Shown: one piece after another, positions 20,771-31,882 of the stretch
How the letters are laid out: each line of letters begins with the position of its first letter
Position numbering within the stretch: position 1 is the stretch's first letter
Assembly: GCF_018812025.1 (NCBI RefSeq)
Contig: NC_063054.1
Coordinates: 29,464,356 to 29,528,355, forward strand
Origin: Megalobrama amblycephala
Taxonomy: Eukaryota > Chordata > Actinopteri > Cypriniformes > Xenocyprididae
Length of the DNA: 64,000 nucleotides
Direction of reading: 5' to 3'
Translations under genes and position numbers: made by a program
The notes under the pieces: model-generated
Databases searched by the model: none
Told to the model about the DNA's origin: nothing
Seen by the model: the letters and a program-made list of their open reading frames with translations, nothing else

Positions 20771-20935
20771 TTTAGTACCTTTCTGGACCTTGACAGTGGT
20801 GGTTAAATTGCTGTCTACGAAGGAGTCCGACAGCTCTTGGATTTCATCAAAAATATTTTAATTTGTGTTCCGAAGATGAACGAAGGTCTTATAGGTATGG
20901 AACAACATGAGAGTGACACATACAAATTTGGATTT
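20771..20935 (+). mobile_element. Family F fragment
   Basis: TTTAGTACCTTTCTGGACCT, GTTAAATTGCTGTCTACG and GTTCCGAAGATGAACGAAGG match the right half of family F. The terminus is lost at the join to the next fragment. Confidence 0.7.
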
Positions 20936-21056
20936 TAATAATGTGTTAGTAAATGTTGAAATTAACTAAGATTAATAAATGATTTAAACATATTTGTTCA
21001 TTGTTAGTTCAAATTAATTAAGGTTAACAAATGAAACCCTAATGTAAGGTGTTACC
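20936..21056. mobile_element. Half of a GGTAACAC-type MITE
   Basis: TTAGTAAATGTTGAAATTAA, TGTTCATTGTTAGTTCA and TAAGGTGTTACC follow the right half of the element at 12284-12595. Confidence 0.7.
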
Positions 21057-22915
21057 ATAAAATCAGCACAACCAGGCAGGGACAAAAAAAAAAAAAAAAA
21101 TCCACTGTTGAGCCCTGTTTGATTGACTGCCATTGCAACTGGCTGACAGAGGCATTAAGTGGCTGGCTACAATTTATTTTCTTTGTAAAGATTTTTTTTA
21201 ATTTGATTTTACAGCATAATCAGTTGAGAACCACTGCCTTAAAAAATTGTGCTACATATTATGCAGAGATTGGAACACCTGGCATGCTCATGGGTAAAAA
21301 TGTAATTGTTTATATGATGTTCGTGTAACTGCACTCAAATGCACAGGTGCAGATTTAAAATGTGTATCTGTGTATGTGTTTCTTCTTTGTTGCCATTTGA
21401 AATCTCTTTCAGGAGATGACTCTGCCTCCAGACAAAGCCAAAACAGATCAAGAAATGTAGCTAAACTGCACTTCCCAATAGAAATGTTTTGCATATAACA
21501 GGGCACAAATGTCACCTCCTGCCATCTGTAATATAACTCATTGAATATGGCCATGCCATTTGGAGCACAGGGACAGCAGGTCTAGGCTGCTACTCCCTGA
21601 CATTCAAAGAGCACTAGCACCCTGCCATGTTGCTTAAAAAGAGCCAAGATCAAGAGTAGGTAGGAGACATCTGAATGCTCTTCAGCATTTACCAGTTGAA
21701 ATTATGCCATTTTGGCTTTTTAGAGTGAGTCAAAGGTTAAAACGATTCAAAATAATCATTCTTTCATGAACAGCTGCTTGTTTGTTTTTTGTTTTCCTAA
21801 CAGTGTTCAAATGAATGTAAAGGTTGAATGCACATGTGTGATTGACTAATTATAGTAAAGAGTTGTGCAAGTGTCTGGTCTTGACCTATGGGATTACCCC
21901 CCTTTTTACATATTGATCTTAATCTCATTGTCTTTGTTGAGCATACAAACCCTCAGGCATCTTCTGGTCCCAGCAGATCAGGCAAAGTAATCAACGAAAT
22001 ACCATCTGATTCAATTAAGATGGGAATAAAGCATTTACATAAGGAAACAGTCAATGTTCCATGTTTGTTCTTGAGTCATCTGTTAACCCTGTACTTAATC
22101 AGTTTCTTGAACTGAGGAAATGTCATTCTTAAGGCTCTTTTTAAAGTACATGTTCACATTTATTTAAAGCATTTTGACACATAACTAAAAATTTTTTTTT
22201 TTTAGCCTAAAACAGTTTGTTCAACAGAGATCTAGACAGCAAGGACCCCATTACTGGTAGGAGAGTTCCAAATCCCACCAGCTACCCAGGTCTAGGCACA
22301 CATCTTTCTGACACTAAGTGACAATATAGTAAGTACATTTATGCTTTTACAAATAACTCTGGAACCATATGGGCTATAATAAAAACTCTTTTTCCCCATC
22401 TGTTCATCTCTACAATGGTTGCCTATAATTTCTTCCTCCTTTATTTTCATTTCTTTTTTTTTTACAAGAAAAAAAAAAATCCAACAATTTTAGTTTTCTT
22501 CAAAAATGACTTTGTTAAACTCCTTTTTGTGGCATTAACTTGAAAATCGACATGTATCATCTGACCCTCAGGACAAAAAATGTTTGTTTTTTTATTTGTT
22601 AAAGTGGCAGATATGAGTAGAGATGAGCAGTACCTATATAAATAGGATATTTAATTTTGCATTCTCATTACCGTATTTTTACATTCAGATTAGCTTTGCT
22701 TTCATCTAATGCTTCCACAAGAACTTTTCTTTCAAATTTGGCTTTTTTTTAAAGTCTGCTTTGACCCCATTGATTGAATCTTGTGTTAAACTTGTGTTTC
22801 TTCATAATATTAGAAGTGCTCAATGTTTTGACTGACCAGCAAGTTTAAAATTTGCCGCTATGAGAACAACTCATCTCAGAGTGCATTTCAATTCAATTCA
22901 TCTCTGTTTGATGTA
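21057..22915. other. Low-copy region with A/T tracts
   Basis: A poly-A run lies at about 21064-21081 and other homopolymer runs near 22189 and 22470. A GTTGAGAACCACTGCC string at 21222 resembles a hAT end. No coding frame is convincing. Confidence 0.4.
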
Positions 22916-24438
22916 CAGGTGCTGGTCATACAATTAGAATATCGTGAAAAAGTTCATTTTTTTATTGTAAATTATTTTTAAAAATGAAACTTTCATTTAT
23001 ACTAGATTCCCTACATGTAAAGTAAAACATTTCAAAAGTTTTTTTTTTTTTTTTTTTAATTTGTTGATTAGAGCGTATAGCTAATGAACGTCCAAAATCC
23101 AGTATCTCAAAATATTAGAATATTTACATTTGAGTTTCATTAAATGACCATCCCTACAGTATAAATTCCGGGTATCTCTTGTTCTTTGAAACCACACTAA
23201 TGGGGAAGACTGCTGACTTGGCAATGGTCCAGGAGACAATCATTGACACCCTCCATAAAGAAAGTAAGTCACAGAAGGTCATTACTGAATGGGGTGGCTG
23301 TTTACAGAGTGATGTATCAAAGCATATTAAATGCAAAGTTGACTAGAAGGAAGAAATTGGGTAGGCAAAGGTGCACAAGCAACAGGGATGACCACAAGCT
23401 TGAGAATACTGTCAAGTAAAGCCGATTCAGACACTTGGGAGAGCTGCACAATGAGTCAAATGAAGCCGGAGTCAGCGCATCAAGAGTCACCACACTCAGA
23501 CATCTTCTGGAAAAGGACTACCAAACCACTTCTGAAACAGAAACAAATTCAGAAGCATCTTACCTGGGCTAAGGAGAAAAAGAACTGGACAGTGAACAGT
23601 GGTCGAAAGTCCTCTTTTCAGATAAAAGTAAATTTTGCTTTTCTTGTTGAAATCATGGTCCCAAAGTCTGAAGGAAGACTGGAGAGGCACAGAATCCAAG
23701 CTGCTTGAAGTCTAGTGGGAAGTTTCTGAAGTTAATGATTTGCGGGGCCGTGACGTCTGCTGGTGTTGGTCCATTGTGTTTTATCATGTGCAAAGTCAAT
23801 GCAGCCATCTTCCAGGAGATTTTGGATCACTTTATGCTTCCATCTGCTGACAAGCTTTATGGAGATGCTGATTTCCTTTTCCAGCAGGACTTTAGCACCT
23901 GCCCACAGTGCAAAAACCACTTCCAAGTGGTTTGCTGACCATGATATTACTGTGCTTTATTGGCCAGCCAACATGCCTGACCTGAATCTATGGGATATTT
24001 TCAAGAGAAAGATGAGAAACAGTCGATCCAACAATATACAGATGATCTGAAGGCTCAATAGTGCCTCAGCAGTGCCACAGGCTGATCACTTCCATGCCAC
24101 ACTTCACTGATGCTGTAATTTGTGCTAGGAGCAAGTCATTTGCTGTATTATGTGCTGCCGACCAAGTATTGAGTGTACAAATGAACATACTTTAAAGAAC
24201 TTGAACTTTTCTGTTTTGAAAATCAATTTTTTGATTGATCTTAGGAAATATTCTAATATTTTGAGATACTGGATTTTGGATTTTCATGAGCTATACGCTC
24301 TAATCATCAAAATTTAAAAAAAAAAAAACTTTTGAAATGTAGGGAATCTAGAATATATGAAAGTTTCATTTTTAAAAATGATTTACAATAAAAAAAATGA
24401 ACTTTTTCACGATATTCTAATTATATGACCAGCACCTG
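22916..24438 (+). mobile_element. Tc1-like transposon, full length but inactive
   Basis: The 1523 bp element starts CAGGTGCTGGTCAT and ends in ATGACCAGCACCTG, with TA at 22914-22915 and 24439-24440, the standard Tc1/mariner target duplication. Long inverted repeats of about 200 bp run from 22916 to about 23120 and from about 24238 to 24438, sharing ATATTCTAATATTTTGAGAT-type text and AGAGCGTATAGCT. The space between them holds one plus-strand transposase reading frame, now broken. Confidence 0.95.
23200..24170 (+). pseudogene. Tc1 transposase pseudogene
   Basis: The family encodes a single DDE transposase of about 340 residues that binds the inverted repeats by paired helix-turn-helix domains and cuts and pastes the element. 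Here the start MGKTADLAMVQETIIDTLHK is readable from 23200, but a TAG ends the frame at the KCKVD segment (about 23345). Later blocks recur in other phases: LTWAKEKKNWTV, then SDKSKF (about 23620-23635, first Asp block), VGPLCFIMCKVNAAIFQEIL, SADKLYGDADFLFQQD (second Asp) and KWFADHDITVLYWPAN. The PDLN motif is followed directly by LWDIFKRKMR, so the four residues that carry the catalytic Glu are gone. At least three frameshifts and several stops are present. Confidence 0.93.
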
Positions 24439-24440
24439 TA

Positions 24441-25563
24441 TGCAACATAAACTGGTTTGTGACTACTATGTTCTGAAGATTTCAAAAAATATCATGGATT
24501 ACAGTAAGTGGAAGTGAATGCAAAGTAAATGAATTTTCCCTCTGGTATTTTCATGTGATGGCCTGCTCTAATGAGAGACTCTAGGTCTGCACGCAAAGCA
24601 GGACATGCCCCTTTTATAACCCCATGATTTTCAGCCCAACCAGTGCAACCAAAAACGTTTTTTTCAGAACCCAGGCAAGTAAAGTAAATGTATTTTGGAA
24701 TACATTTGAAATGAAGGCAAAACAACAGCAGATTTTTCTTAATGACATCAAACATAAGTCCTTGTGGCAATAATGATCAAAATCATTCTGTTAATACAGA
24801 ACAGTCTACCCTGTATTGCTCATTCCACCATGTATAATTCATAAGTGAGCTCAGCATTGACTCTGTGATGGGAAACATTGTGCATCTCTAATGGCTAAAA
24901 TCATCGAATACCAGAGAGCAGGTGTCCTAACTATTGATAGGATAGTCTTATGGGTAATGTGAGGCTACATTAGTGTGCCAGGCAGGCTAAGGTGTAAATA
25001 ATAACCAGGCTCTAAGGTAATTGCCCTGCGAAGGAGCAGCCAGTCTGTCTTTATGCATATATCTGGGAGCAGAGTACAGCTAGATACCCAGAGACAATGA
25101 ACCTCTTTCTCCTGTGGAATTAAAAGGTGATTCATATCCTTCCACGCATCCATGATAATGCAATTATTAGTCCTGAACATGATCACTTGACTGCCCAAAA
25201 TGGCTAGGTTGTTTATGTGCACATAAATTTGTCAGATCATTTTTCTTTGCCGAGGAGAAGTGCGACCCAATTAAAAAGAGAGTGTCTGGAAAATAAGTCA
25301 CTCAAGCTTTTGACACAGTGGAAGACAGCGTCAGGTTTTCACTGTGTTACATCATTAAATCGCACACTCTGTGGGAAGAAAAGCAATAAATATTTTGTAG
25401 AGTTGGAGTTGGTCACTTGCTGTCAGTAACATGCTGGTCATCTGGAGATGATGGTCTAATCACAGCCAAACCGAGGGAGACAGTTGTGGCATATGCAGTT
25501 GGTGCAGTATTTCAGATATTCAAACTCACCCTAAACACTGGTGAAAATGTTTGCTTCTGTATT
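24441..25563. other. Low-copy region, nothing coding recognised
   Basis: Repeat-poor and less AT-rich than average. Short frames on both strands lack domain features. It is a candidate for conserved non-coding sequence. Confidence 0.4.
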
Positions 25564-25785
25564 TGTGACCCTGGACCACAAAACCAGGCATAAGTTGCAT
25601 GGGAATATTTGTAGCAATAGCCAACAATACATTGTATGGGTCAAAATGATCAATTTTTCTTTTATGCCAAAAAAAAATTAGGATATTAAGTTAAGATAAT
25701 GTTCCATGAAGATATTTTGTACATTTTCTACCGTAAATATATCAAAAATGTATTTTTGTAAGTAATATGTGTTGCTAAGGACTCC
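25564..25785 (+). mobile_element. Half of a GTGACCCTGGACCACAAAACC foldback MITE
   Basis: GTGACCCTGGACCACAAAAC, GGGTCAAAATGATCAATTTT and CATGAAGATATTTTGTA are the arm of a foldback repeat well known from zebrafish-type genomes. The opposite arm is absent, so this is a single-arm remnant. Confidence 0.65.
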
Positions 25786-26262
25786 CGTTTAGGTAGCACA
25801 ATAATTCTTTTTTGCATACAAAATCAGAGACTTTACACGTTCAGATCACGCCTGCAACATGCTCCTGTTGTGTTGTTTTCACCCTCTAATGAGTCTGCAC
25901 AAATTGAGTTTACAACAAAAACAGTGCACAGCCACTAACTGAAAACAAATATGTAGATTTCACGTGGCGTTTTTGCTCATAACTTAGTGAAAATTGCACA
26001 GATCATAGATCATGGCATATCACCATTTACAGCAGATTTGTATGATTAAAATGAGCCCAAAAACAACAATCCATTTTGTCGATCACAAGATATTACTTAC
26101 GGAGTGATGTAACATATTTGGCTAGACATATGTCTCTCGTCTTTTCGGGATGCAGTGTGTTATCCAATGTTCCCGGAGCCGTCCCTGCTTATTTTCCAAC
26201 GTGGAATAACACAAAATAGGTATATTTTAAAGCTTTTTAATGCAATGCAACTCTTAACAATT
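25786..26262. repeat. Segment partly repeated at 27995-28060
   Basis: TTAAAATGAGCCCAAAAACAA and GTCGATCACAAGATATTAC (26045-26105) resemble TTAAAATGAGTCCAAAATCA and GTCGATCACGAGATATTCC just after 27995. Apart from this short repeat nothing is recognised. Confidence 0.5.
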
Positions 26263-27998
26263 GCTGAGTAGTCCCCTATAAAACACTGCTTCAGGAAGCT
26301 TCTGAGCTTTATGAATCTTTTGTGTCAAATCAGCGTTTCGGAGCGCCAGAGTCACGTGATTTCAGCAGTTTGGCTGTTTGACACGTGATCCGAATCATGA
26401 TTCGACACAAAAGATTCAAAACGTCTGAAGCTTCATGAAGCAGTATTTTGAAATCGGCCATCACTATATAAGTTGTTATTTTGTTTTTTTTGGCGCACCA
26501 AAAATATTCTTGTCGCTTTATAATATTAAAGGGGACCTATTATGCCCTATTTAACAAGATGTAAAATTAGTCTCTGATGTTCCCAGAGTGTGTATGTGAA
26601 GTTTTAGCTCAAAATACCCCACAGATAATTTTTTATAGCATGTTAAAATTGCTACTTTTAGTGGTTGAGCAAAAACGAGCCGTTTTAATGCGGTCCCTTT
26701 AAATGCAAATGAGCTGCCTAAGAGGGCGGAGCTTCTGGAGATAGAACAGGTATAGTTTAGTTAAATTACGGTTCTAACTTAAATTGCCTTATTTTTAATC
26801 TGCTATATTAGTACAGGCCTGTTGAACAGTTCGAATGATGGCCAAAACTTTACAGATGAGGTTTATGACGTTTATTCTACTTCACACAAAAGATGAAGCG
26901 TCTGTTTTCACTCTAGAAAATCACTGTAAGAGCTTAATAAAACACTGCAAGTCTGCATTAAAATATTATCCATAAACTCTCTCTCTTTCCCTTGTATTAT
27001 CACCAACACACATAGCGAATTACACAGAAACACTCGTTACAACTACCAGTAAACAAATATATAAAGACTTTATGCCTTTCCGGTGGTGCTTAATAAACTT
27101 TATACCCGTAAATAAGCTCAGATGAACTGTAATAAAGTGCCCTTACCTTCATTACTGCCGTATTTAGTGTCACTCTTGAGACTGTAAGATTGATCACGAA
27201 CAGTTTTAACTTGTATATCCTCCTTGAGTAACACATTTTTAGCACAGTCTCTGTTTTATATTGTCCCTTTGTATTGATATACGTTCACAAAGCAGTCCGG
27301 TGTGAAATGATTCGCACAGACATACACGAATTTCGGTAGAACTGTGGGAGCATTTTCCTGGAAAACCAAGTTAATCCACCTCGTTTTCAGCAGCTCAGAT
27401 TAGGTTGTAAATGAAGAGAGTTATGTGGATTAATCCATCCAGCTACAGAAAACCTAAAACACTTGGGAGACGTTCTCGTCTGTGCAGCAATGGCGGACTC
27501 GCTGTAAACAACGGCTCAGGGCGGTTCTATGTTCAAACTTCAGTGTCAGTCAACGCTATGGGTGGAGCCTGTGGCTTTTGTGACATCACACTGCCAGGAT
27601 CTGGAAACGGCTTGTTCTGAGACACTGCTTATGATTTATGGGGATTAAAAAAAAGGAGTGGGTGGATTTTTATCACTATAGGGTGGTTGTGTACACACAC
27701 TGCCAACACACGTTTATGTCCAAACACCAGGCAAAAGTGAATTTTGCATAATAGGTCCCCTTTAATACTGAACCACTGTACTCACATGAACTGATTTAAA
27801 TATGTTTTTAGTACATTAATGGATCTTGAGAGAGGAAATGTCATTGCTGGCTATGCAGGCCTCACTGAGTCATCGGATTTCAACAAAAATATCTTCATTT
27901 GTGTTCCAAAGATGAACGAAGGACTTATGGGTGTGGGATGGCATGAGGGTGAGTAATAAATGACATCATTTTCATTTTTTGGTGAACTAACCCTTTAA
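26263..27998 (+). mobile_element. Family F copy split by a family S element
   Basis: The left part (26263-26525) has the GCTTCAGGAAGCTTC palindrome, TCACGTGATTTCAG and GTCGCTTTATAATATTAA. The right part (27766-27998) has TACTGAACCACTGTACTCAC, GGATCTTGAGAGAGG, GTTCCAAAGATGAACGAAGG and GAGGGTGAGTAATAAATGA, ending CCCTTTAA. Joined, they reproduce the uninterrupted copies at 1022 and 13310. Confidence 0.88.
26526..27765 (+). mobile_element. Family S element, TTAA insertion in family F
   Basis: The 1240 bp element begins AGGGGACCTATTATGCCC and ends with CATAATAGGTCCCCT, an inverted repeat of about 15 bases. TTAA is duplicated at 26526-26529 and 27762-27765. The AGCTCAAAATACCCCA word is near 26607, followed by CAGATAATTTTTTATAGCAT. 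The interior includes AAATGAGCTGCCTAAGAGGG and GAACGGCTT-like GC-richer text. A 69-codon frame at 27411 has no recognisable domain. Probably non-autonomous. Confidence 0.93.
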
Positions 27999-28077
27999 AA
28001 TGAGTCCAAAATCAACATAATCCCTTGCGTCGATCACGAGATATTCCTCATGGAAGAACGATTTTTAAAATGCCCAT

Positions 28078-29990
28078 TAGGGGGTGTCATCATCATCAGT
28101 CCCATGACCTGGTGTGGTCGTCGGGTCGCTGCGCTGTTGAACATCTGATCAGGTCCCTCCATTTGTCTTGGTCATGTGCTAGTGCCTGTGTCTCTGCAAA
28201 GCTTTTCATGGTCCATTCTGTAATGTTGTCCGCCCACTTCTTTCTCTGTCTACCTTGTCTTCTGCCACCTGGGACACTACCTTGGAGGATTGTTGTGGAC
28301 AGGTTATTGGCTCTGACAACATGTCTGTACCATTTCAGCTTTTTCTTTCTAACTGTAGTAAGGAGGTCCTCATACTGGCCTGCTTCGCGCCTGATGATGT
28401 TTCTCACTATTTCATTTGTGACGTGGTCCTTGTAAGAGATGCCAAGGATGGTTCTATAGCATCTCATTTCAAGTGCCTGGATTCTTCGTTGCAACTCTGC
28501 TGTAAGGGTCCAGGACTCACAGGCATATAAGAAGACTGAGAGGACAAGTGTACGCAGAAGTCTAATTTTTGATTTTAGAGAGATATTTTTGTCTCTCCAT
28601 ACAAGTTTCAGCTTTGACATAGCTGCTGTTGTTTGCGCTGTCCTCACTAAAACTTCCGGTTTTGACCCCTCTTCACTGATGATAGAGCCCCCATATATTT
28701 GAAATGACTCACAGTTTCCAGTTCTTGTCCTCTAACTTCGATCTTGGTAGTGATCTGCTTGTCACTATTTGTCATCAGCTTTGTTTTTTCAGCACTTATC
28801 TCCCTGCCAAACCTAGTAGATGTTTCATCCAGGTTCTTCACTAAGATGGCCAGCTCAGCTTCACTACCAGCTAGTCCATCAATGTCGTCTGCAAATCAGA
28901 GATTGGTGATGATTCTTCCTCCAATGCTGACTGTGCCACAGTGGTTCTCTAGGGCCTCACTCATGATGTACTCTAAGTATATGTTGAAGAGTGTGGGTGA
29001 CAGAAGGCAACCTTGCCGTACACCTTCTGTTGTGCGGAACCACTGTCCCATAGTGCCCTGGGTGATTACCGCACTGCTGGCCTTCTCATACAGCTGTCTG
29101 ATGGTGTTAGTTATCTTTTGTCCCATGTAGTACTTCTTCATGGTTGCCCATGAAGCATCATGCCAGACTCTGTCAAAAGCCTTTTCAAAATCTATAAAGA
29201 CATGATAAAGGTCTTGTTGGTGTTGCAACTCTAAGATTGAATATTTGATCTGTGGTACTTCTCCCTCTGCGGAAACCAGCCTGTTCTTCTGCAATAATTT
29301 CTTCTGCCTGAGGCTGTAGCCTATTCAAGATAATCTTGAGCATCACTTTACTAGCATGGCTGATCAGGCTGATAGTTCTGAAGTTCTGGCACAACTGAAG
29401 ATTACCTTTCTTGGGTATGGTTATAATTGGTGATTGTGTCCATGTTTCTGGCCATTCACCCGTCTGCCAGATCTTGTTGCAGATTTTTGTTAGTATCTCT
29501 ATCACTGGATCCCCTCCCTTCTTGATGAGTTCAGCTGGAATGTTGTCTACACCAGCTGCCTTCCCACTCTTCAGCGATCTTATTGCTGCCTCAACCTCTT
29601 CTTTGAAAATGGGGAAATTGTCATAATTTAAGGACTCTGGTACCTCAATCACTTCTGGGTCTCCTTTTATCTGATGGTTATAGAGTTCTTGACAGTACTC
29701 AGGCCATCTGCTTATAATGTCACTTGCTTCTGTGAGGCATTTCCCGTCTTTACCTAGTATGGTGATGACTTTTGATTGTTTTTCTTTGGTTAGGTCTTTC
29801 ACAATCTGAAATTCTTTTCTGCTGTTGTTCTTTTTCAAACTATTCTCTAGTTCTGTGCACTGTTGTCCTATCCAGTCTTCTTTAGCCTTCTTCATGCTTT
29901 TTCTGATCTTTTTATTGATTTCATGGTATTCTGCTGCCCCAGTTGTGTGCCTGCAGTTTTTGAGATTTATCTGAGTGTCAAGGGCTAAGA
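28078..29990 (-). mobile_element. RTE-like LINE, 5'-truncated and inactivated
   Basis: The minus strand encodes a non-LTR retrotransposon polyprotein that has lost its endonuclease part. It begins around 29985 in the linker (ALDTQINLKNCRH). Reverse transcriptase blocks follow: AGVDNIPAELIKKGG, WTQSPIITIPKKG, AEEQAGFRRGRST, HVFIDFEKAFDRVW, TTEGVRQGCLLSPTLFNIYL and FADDIDGLAG with the catalytic Asp pair. The tail region (QALEMRCYRTILGISYKDH, TTVRKKKLKWYRHV) is typical of fish and invertebrate RTE-like LINEs. The frame shifts between 29185 and 29294, a TGA at 28896-28898 stops it just before FADD, and another shift lies near 28650-28700. The stop codon at 28096 runs directly into a short TGATGATGATGA tail, as in RTE elements. 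No flanking duplication was found. Confidence 0.88.
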
Positions 29991-31160
29991 AATAAAGGCT
30001 ACATTGGTTCCAAATGCTGTAACTTTTGATTACTTTATGCTATCACCACAAAATTTGATCCAGATGCAGTTCACATGGAGAACTTCATCAGAAAATAATT
30101 TTCCTCCTATCTTATTGCCTTCACGAATTATTGCATTATTGCAATAAGAAAGATATGTAAAATTATAATAAAAATTCTATATAATTGTTTGTATTTTATC
30201 ACCAGTTCCTCAGCATTAGAATGTCCAATTGTAATGTAATTTTTTATTTTCTAAAAATGTAAAAAGTCCTATCAAACGATACCTACATTTTGACTATTTT
30301 TGTCAGATTTTCTTTTTCACATCTGAATTACATTTATTTATCCTGTTTACTACCTCCCTCAAAGTAATGGTCCAAGGTAATGATAATGAAAATCAACCTG
30401 CAAAATAACTCTTTGAATTACACAAACAGCAGTAATTTTCCACTCCTTTGAGGTATGCTTTTGAAAGACTAATGGAAGTTAATACAAAGCATTCAGTTGA
30501 TTCAACTAAAAGCATTATTTGACTTTTTTTCCCTCCAACTTAGTATTTTGTCTTGAAAGATGTGATTTTTTTTTTTTCCTAAAATTTTTACCGGCTATGG
30601 CAACACGTGAGATGTATTTGTACTGTTGCAGCATAACTGTGCTGCCCAGCATGCAATTAGCAAAGAAAATTCAGTGCACACTGTGCATTTGCCTTTGAAG
30701 ATCATTCACTGCTGAATTCTGGGATCTGTTTAGAAGATTATAAAAGCTTTACTAAAGCAGGACCTCCTACACTGTGCAATGATTATGAAGACAGGTTGCA
30801 AACTGCACTATCATCTGCATTTTAACTGCCAGCCAAGTAGTTGCGTGCCAGATAAAATGGGTGGCGATGGAAGCGCTCTGGTTGGCCCTGTAGATTACTA
30901 AGAAGGAGAATGAAACACACAACTCACAGATTCGAATTACAGCAGGCTGTTCCTAACCGCATGGCCTGCCCACACAGCACTCCAGACTATCATTACAGGG
31001 CTAATAAAGTAATAAAGTAAAGCTAGACAAAAATCCCACATTCTCTGACAATGCTGCAGATCCAAGGCTTGTTTATATCTCAAGCAGATTATTACCTTCA
31101 CTGTTAACCTGAGTGGTGTAAATTAAGAAGTGAGTTTAAGAAGAGAGGAGGGATTCTAAG
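29991..31160. other. AT-rich to low-copy sequence, nothing coding
   Basis: 29991-30330 is AT-rich and may be an unrecognised repeat continuing past the LINE insertion. 30600-31130 is more GC-balanced with no repeat signature. Confidence 0.4.
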
Positions 31161-31880
31161 TATACATTATCATTCAGAAGTTTGGGGTCGGTAATGTTTT
31201 TTAATACAGTTCTTATGGCTGCATTTATTTGATCAAAAATACAGTAAAAACAGTAATATTGTGAAATATTACAATTTTAAAATAACTTTTCTATTTTTAA
31301 TATTTTAAAATGTGTGTGATGGTAAAGCTGAATTTTCACCATCATTACTACAGTCTCCAATGTCACACAGTCTTTCAGAAATCATTCTAATATGCTGATT
31401 TTGTGTTCAATAAATATTTATTATTATTAAAGGTGCAGTAACACTCGGTCCTGCTCTGTTTCATACTACAGTAATGTTAATAATCGCATCCATGAACATG
31501 ATTTCTTCCTATCCCAATTGTATTTCACTGTCCGTTGAGGTGAAGACCACATGTCCCAAGATTCCGCGCTCAAACTTGCCATCATCAAGCTACGCTTTGA
31601 ATAGGCCTCTAGCGGCCTCTAGTGGACAGAAATATTACATATTGCACCTTTAACACTTGTGTTGTTTAATATTTCAGAGGAAACCGTATCTATCTTCGAT
31701 TAATAGCTCACATATTAATACCAAATTTATTTGAAATAGAAATGTTATATTTTGTAACATTATAAATGTTTTTACTGTCACTTCTTAATAATTTAATGTG
31801 TCCTTGCTGAGTATTAATGCTAAAGTATTAATTTATTAAAAAATTGATCAAATTTTAATGACCCCAAAATTTTGTAGTAT
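31161..31880 (+). mobile_element. MITE with TTCARAAGTTTGGGGTC ends, interrupted
   Basis: The left end ATTCAGAAGTTTGGGGTCGG and right end ATGACCCCAAAATTTTGTAG form an imperfect inverted repeat. GGCTGCATTTATTTGATC, AATACAGTAAAAACAGTAAT, TCATTCTAATATGCTGATTT and CTTTACTGTCACTT recur in the partial copies at 53695-53975 and 55268-55710. It is interrupted by the 227 bp TTAA element at 31427. Confidence 0.75.
31427..31653. mobile_element. Short TTAA-flanked MITE
   Basis: TTAA at both edges, then AGGTGCAGTAACACTCGG on the left and TATTGCACCT on the right. The host text (TTTATTATTATTAA then TTAACACTTGTGTTG) continues across. A relic of the same interior (ACACTCGGCCCTACACTGC...) lies at 58144-58362. 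Confidence 0.85.
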
Positions 31881-31882
31881 AT

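Noticed and set aside
27411..27620. 69-codon frame in the S element as a transposase remnant
   Set aside because: No catalytic or DNA-binding motif is visible and the Ser/Gly-rich composition fits the GC-richer DNA there.
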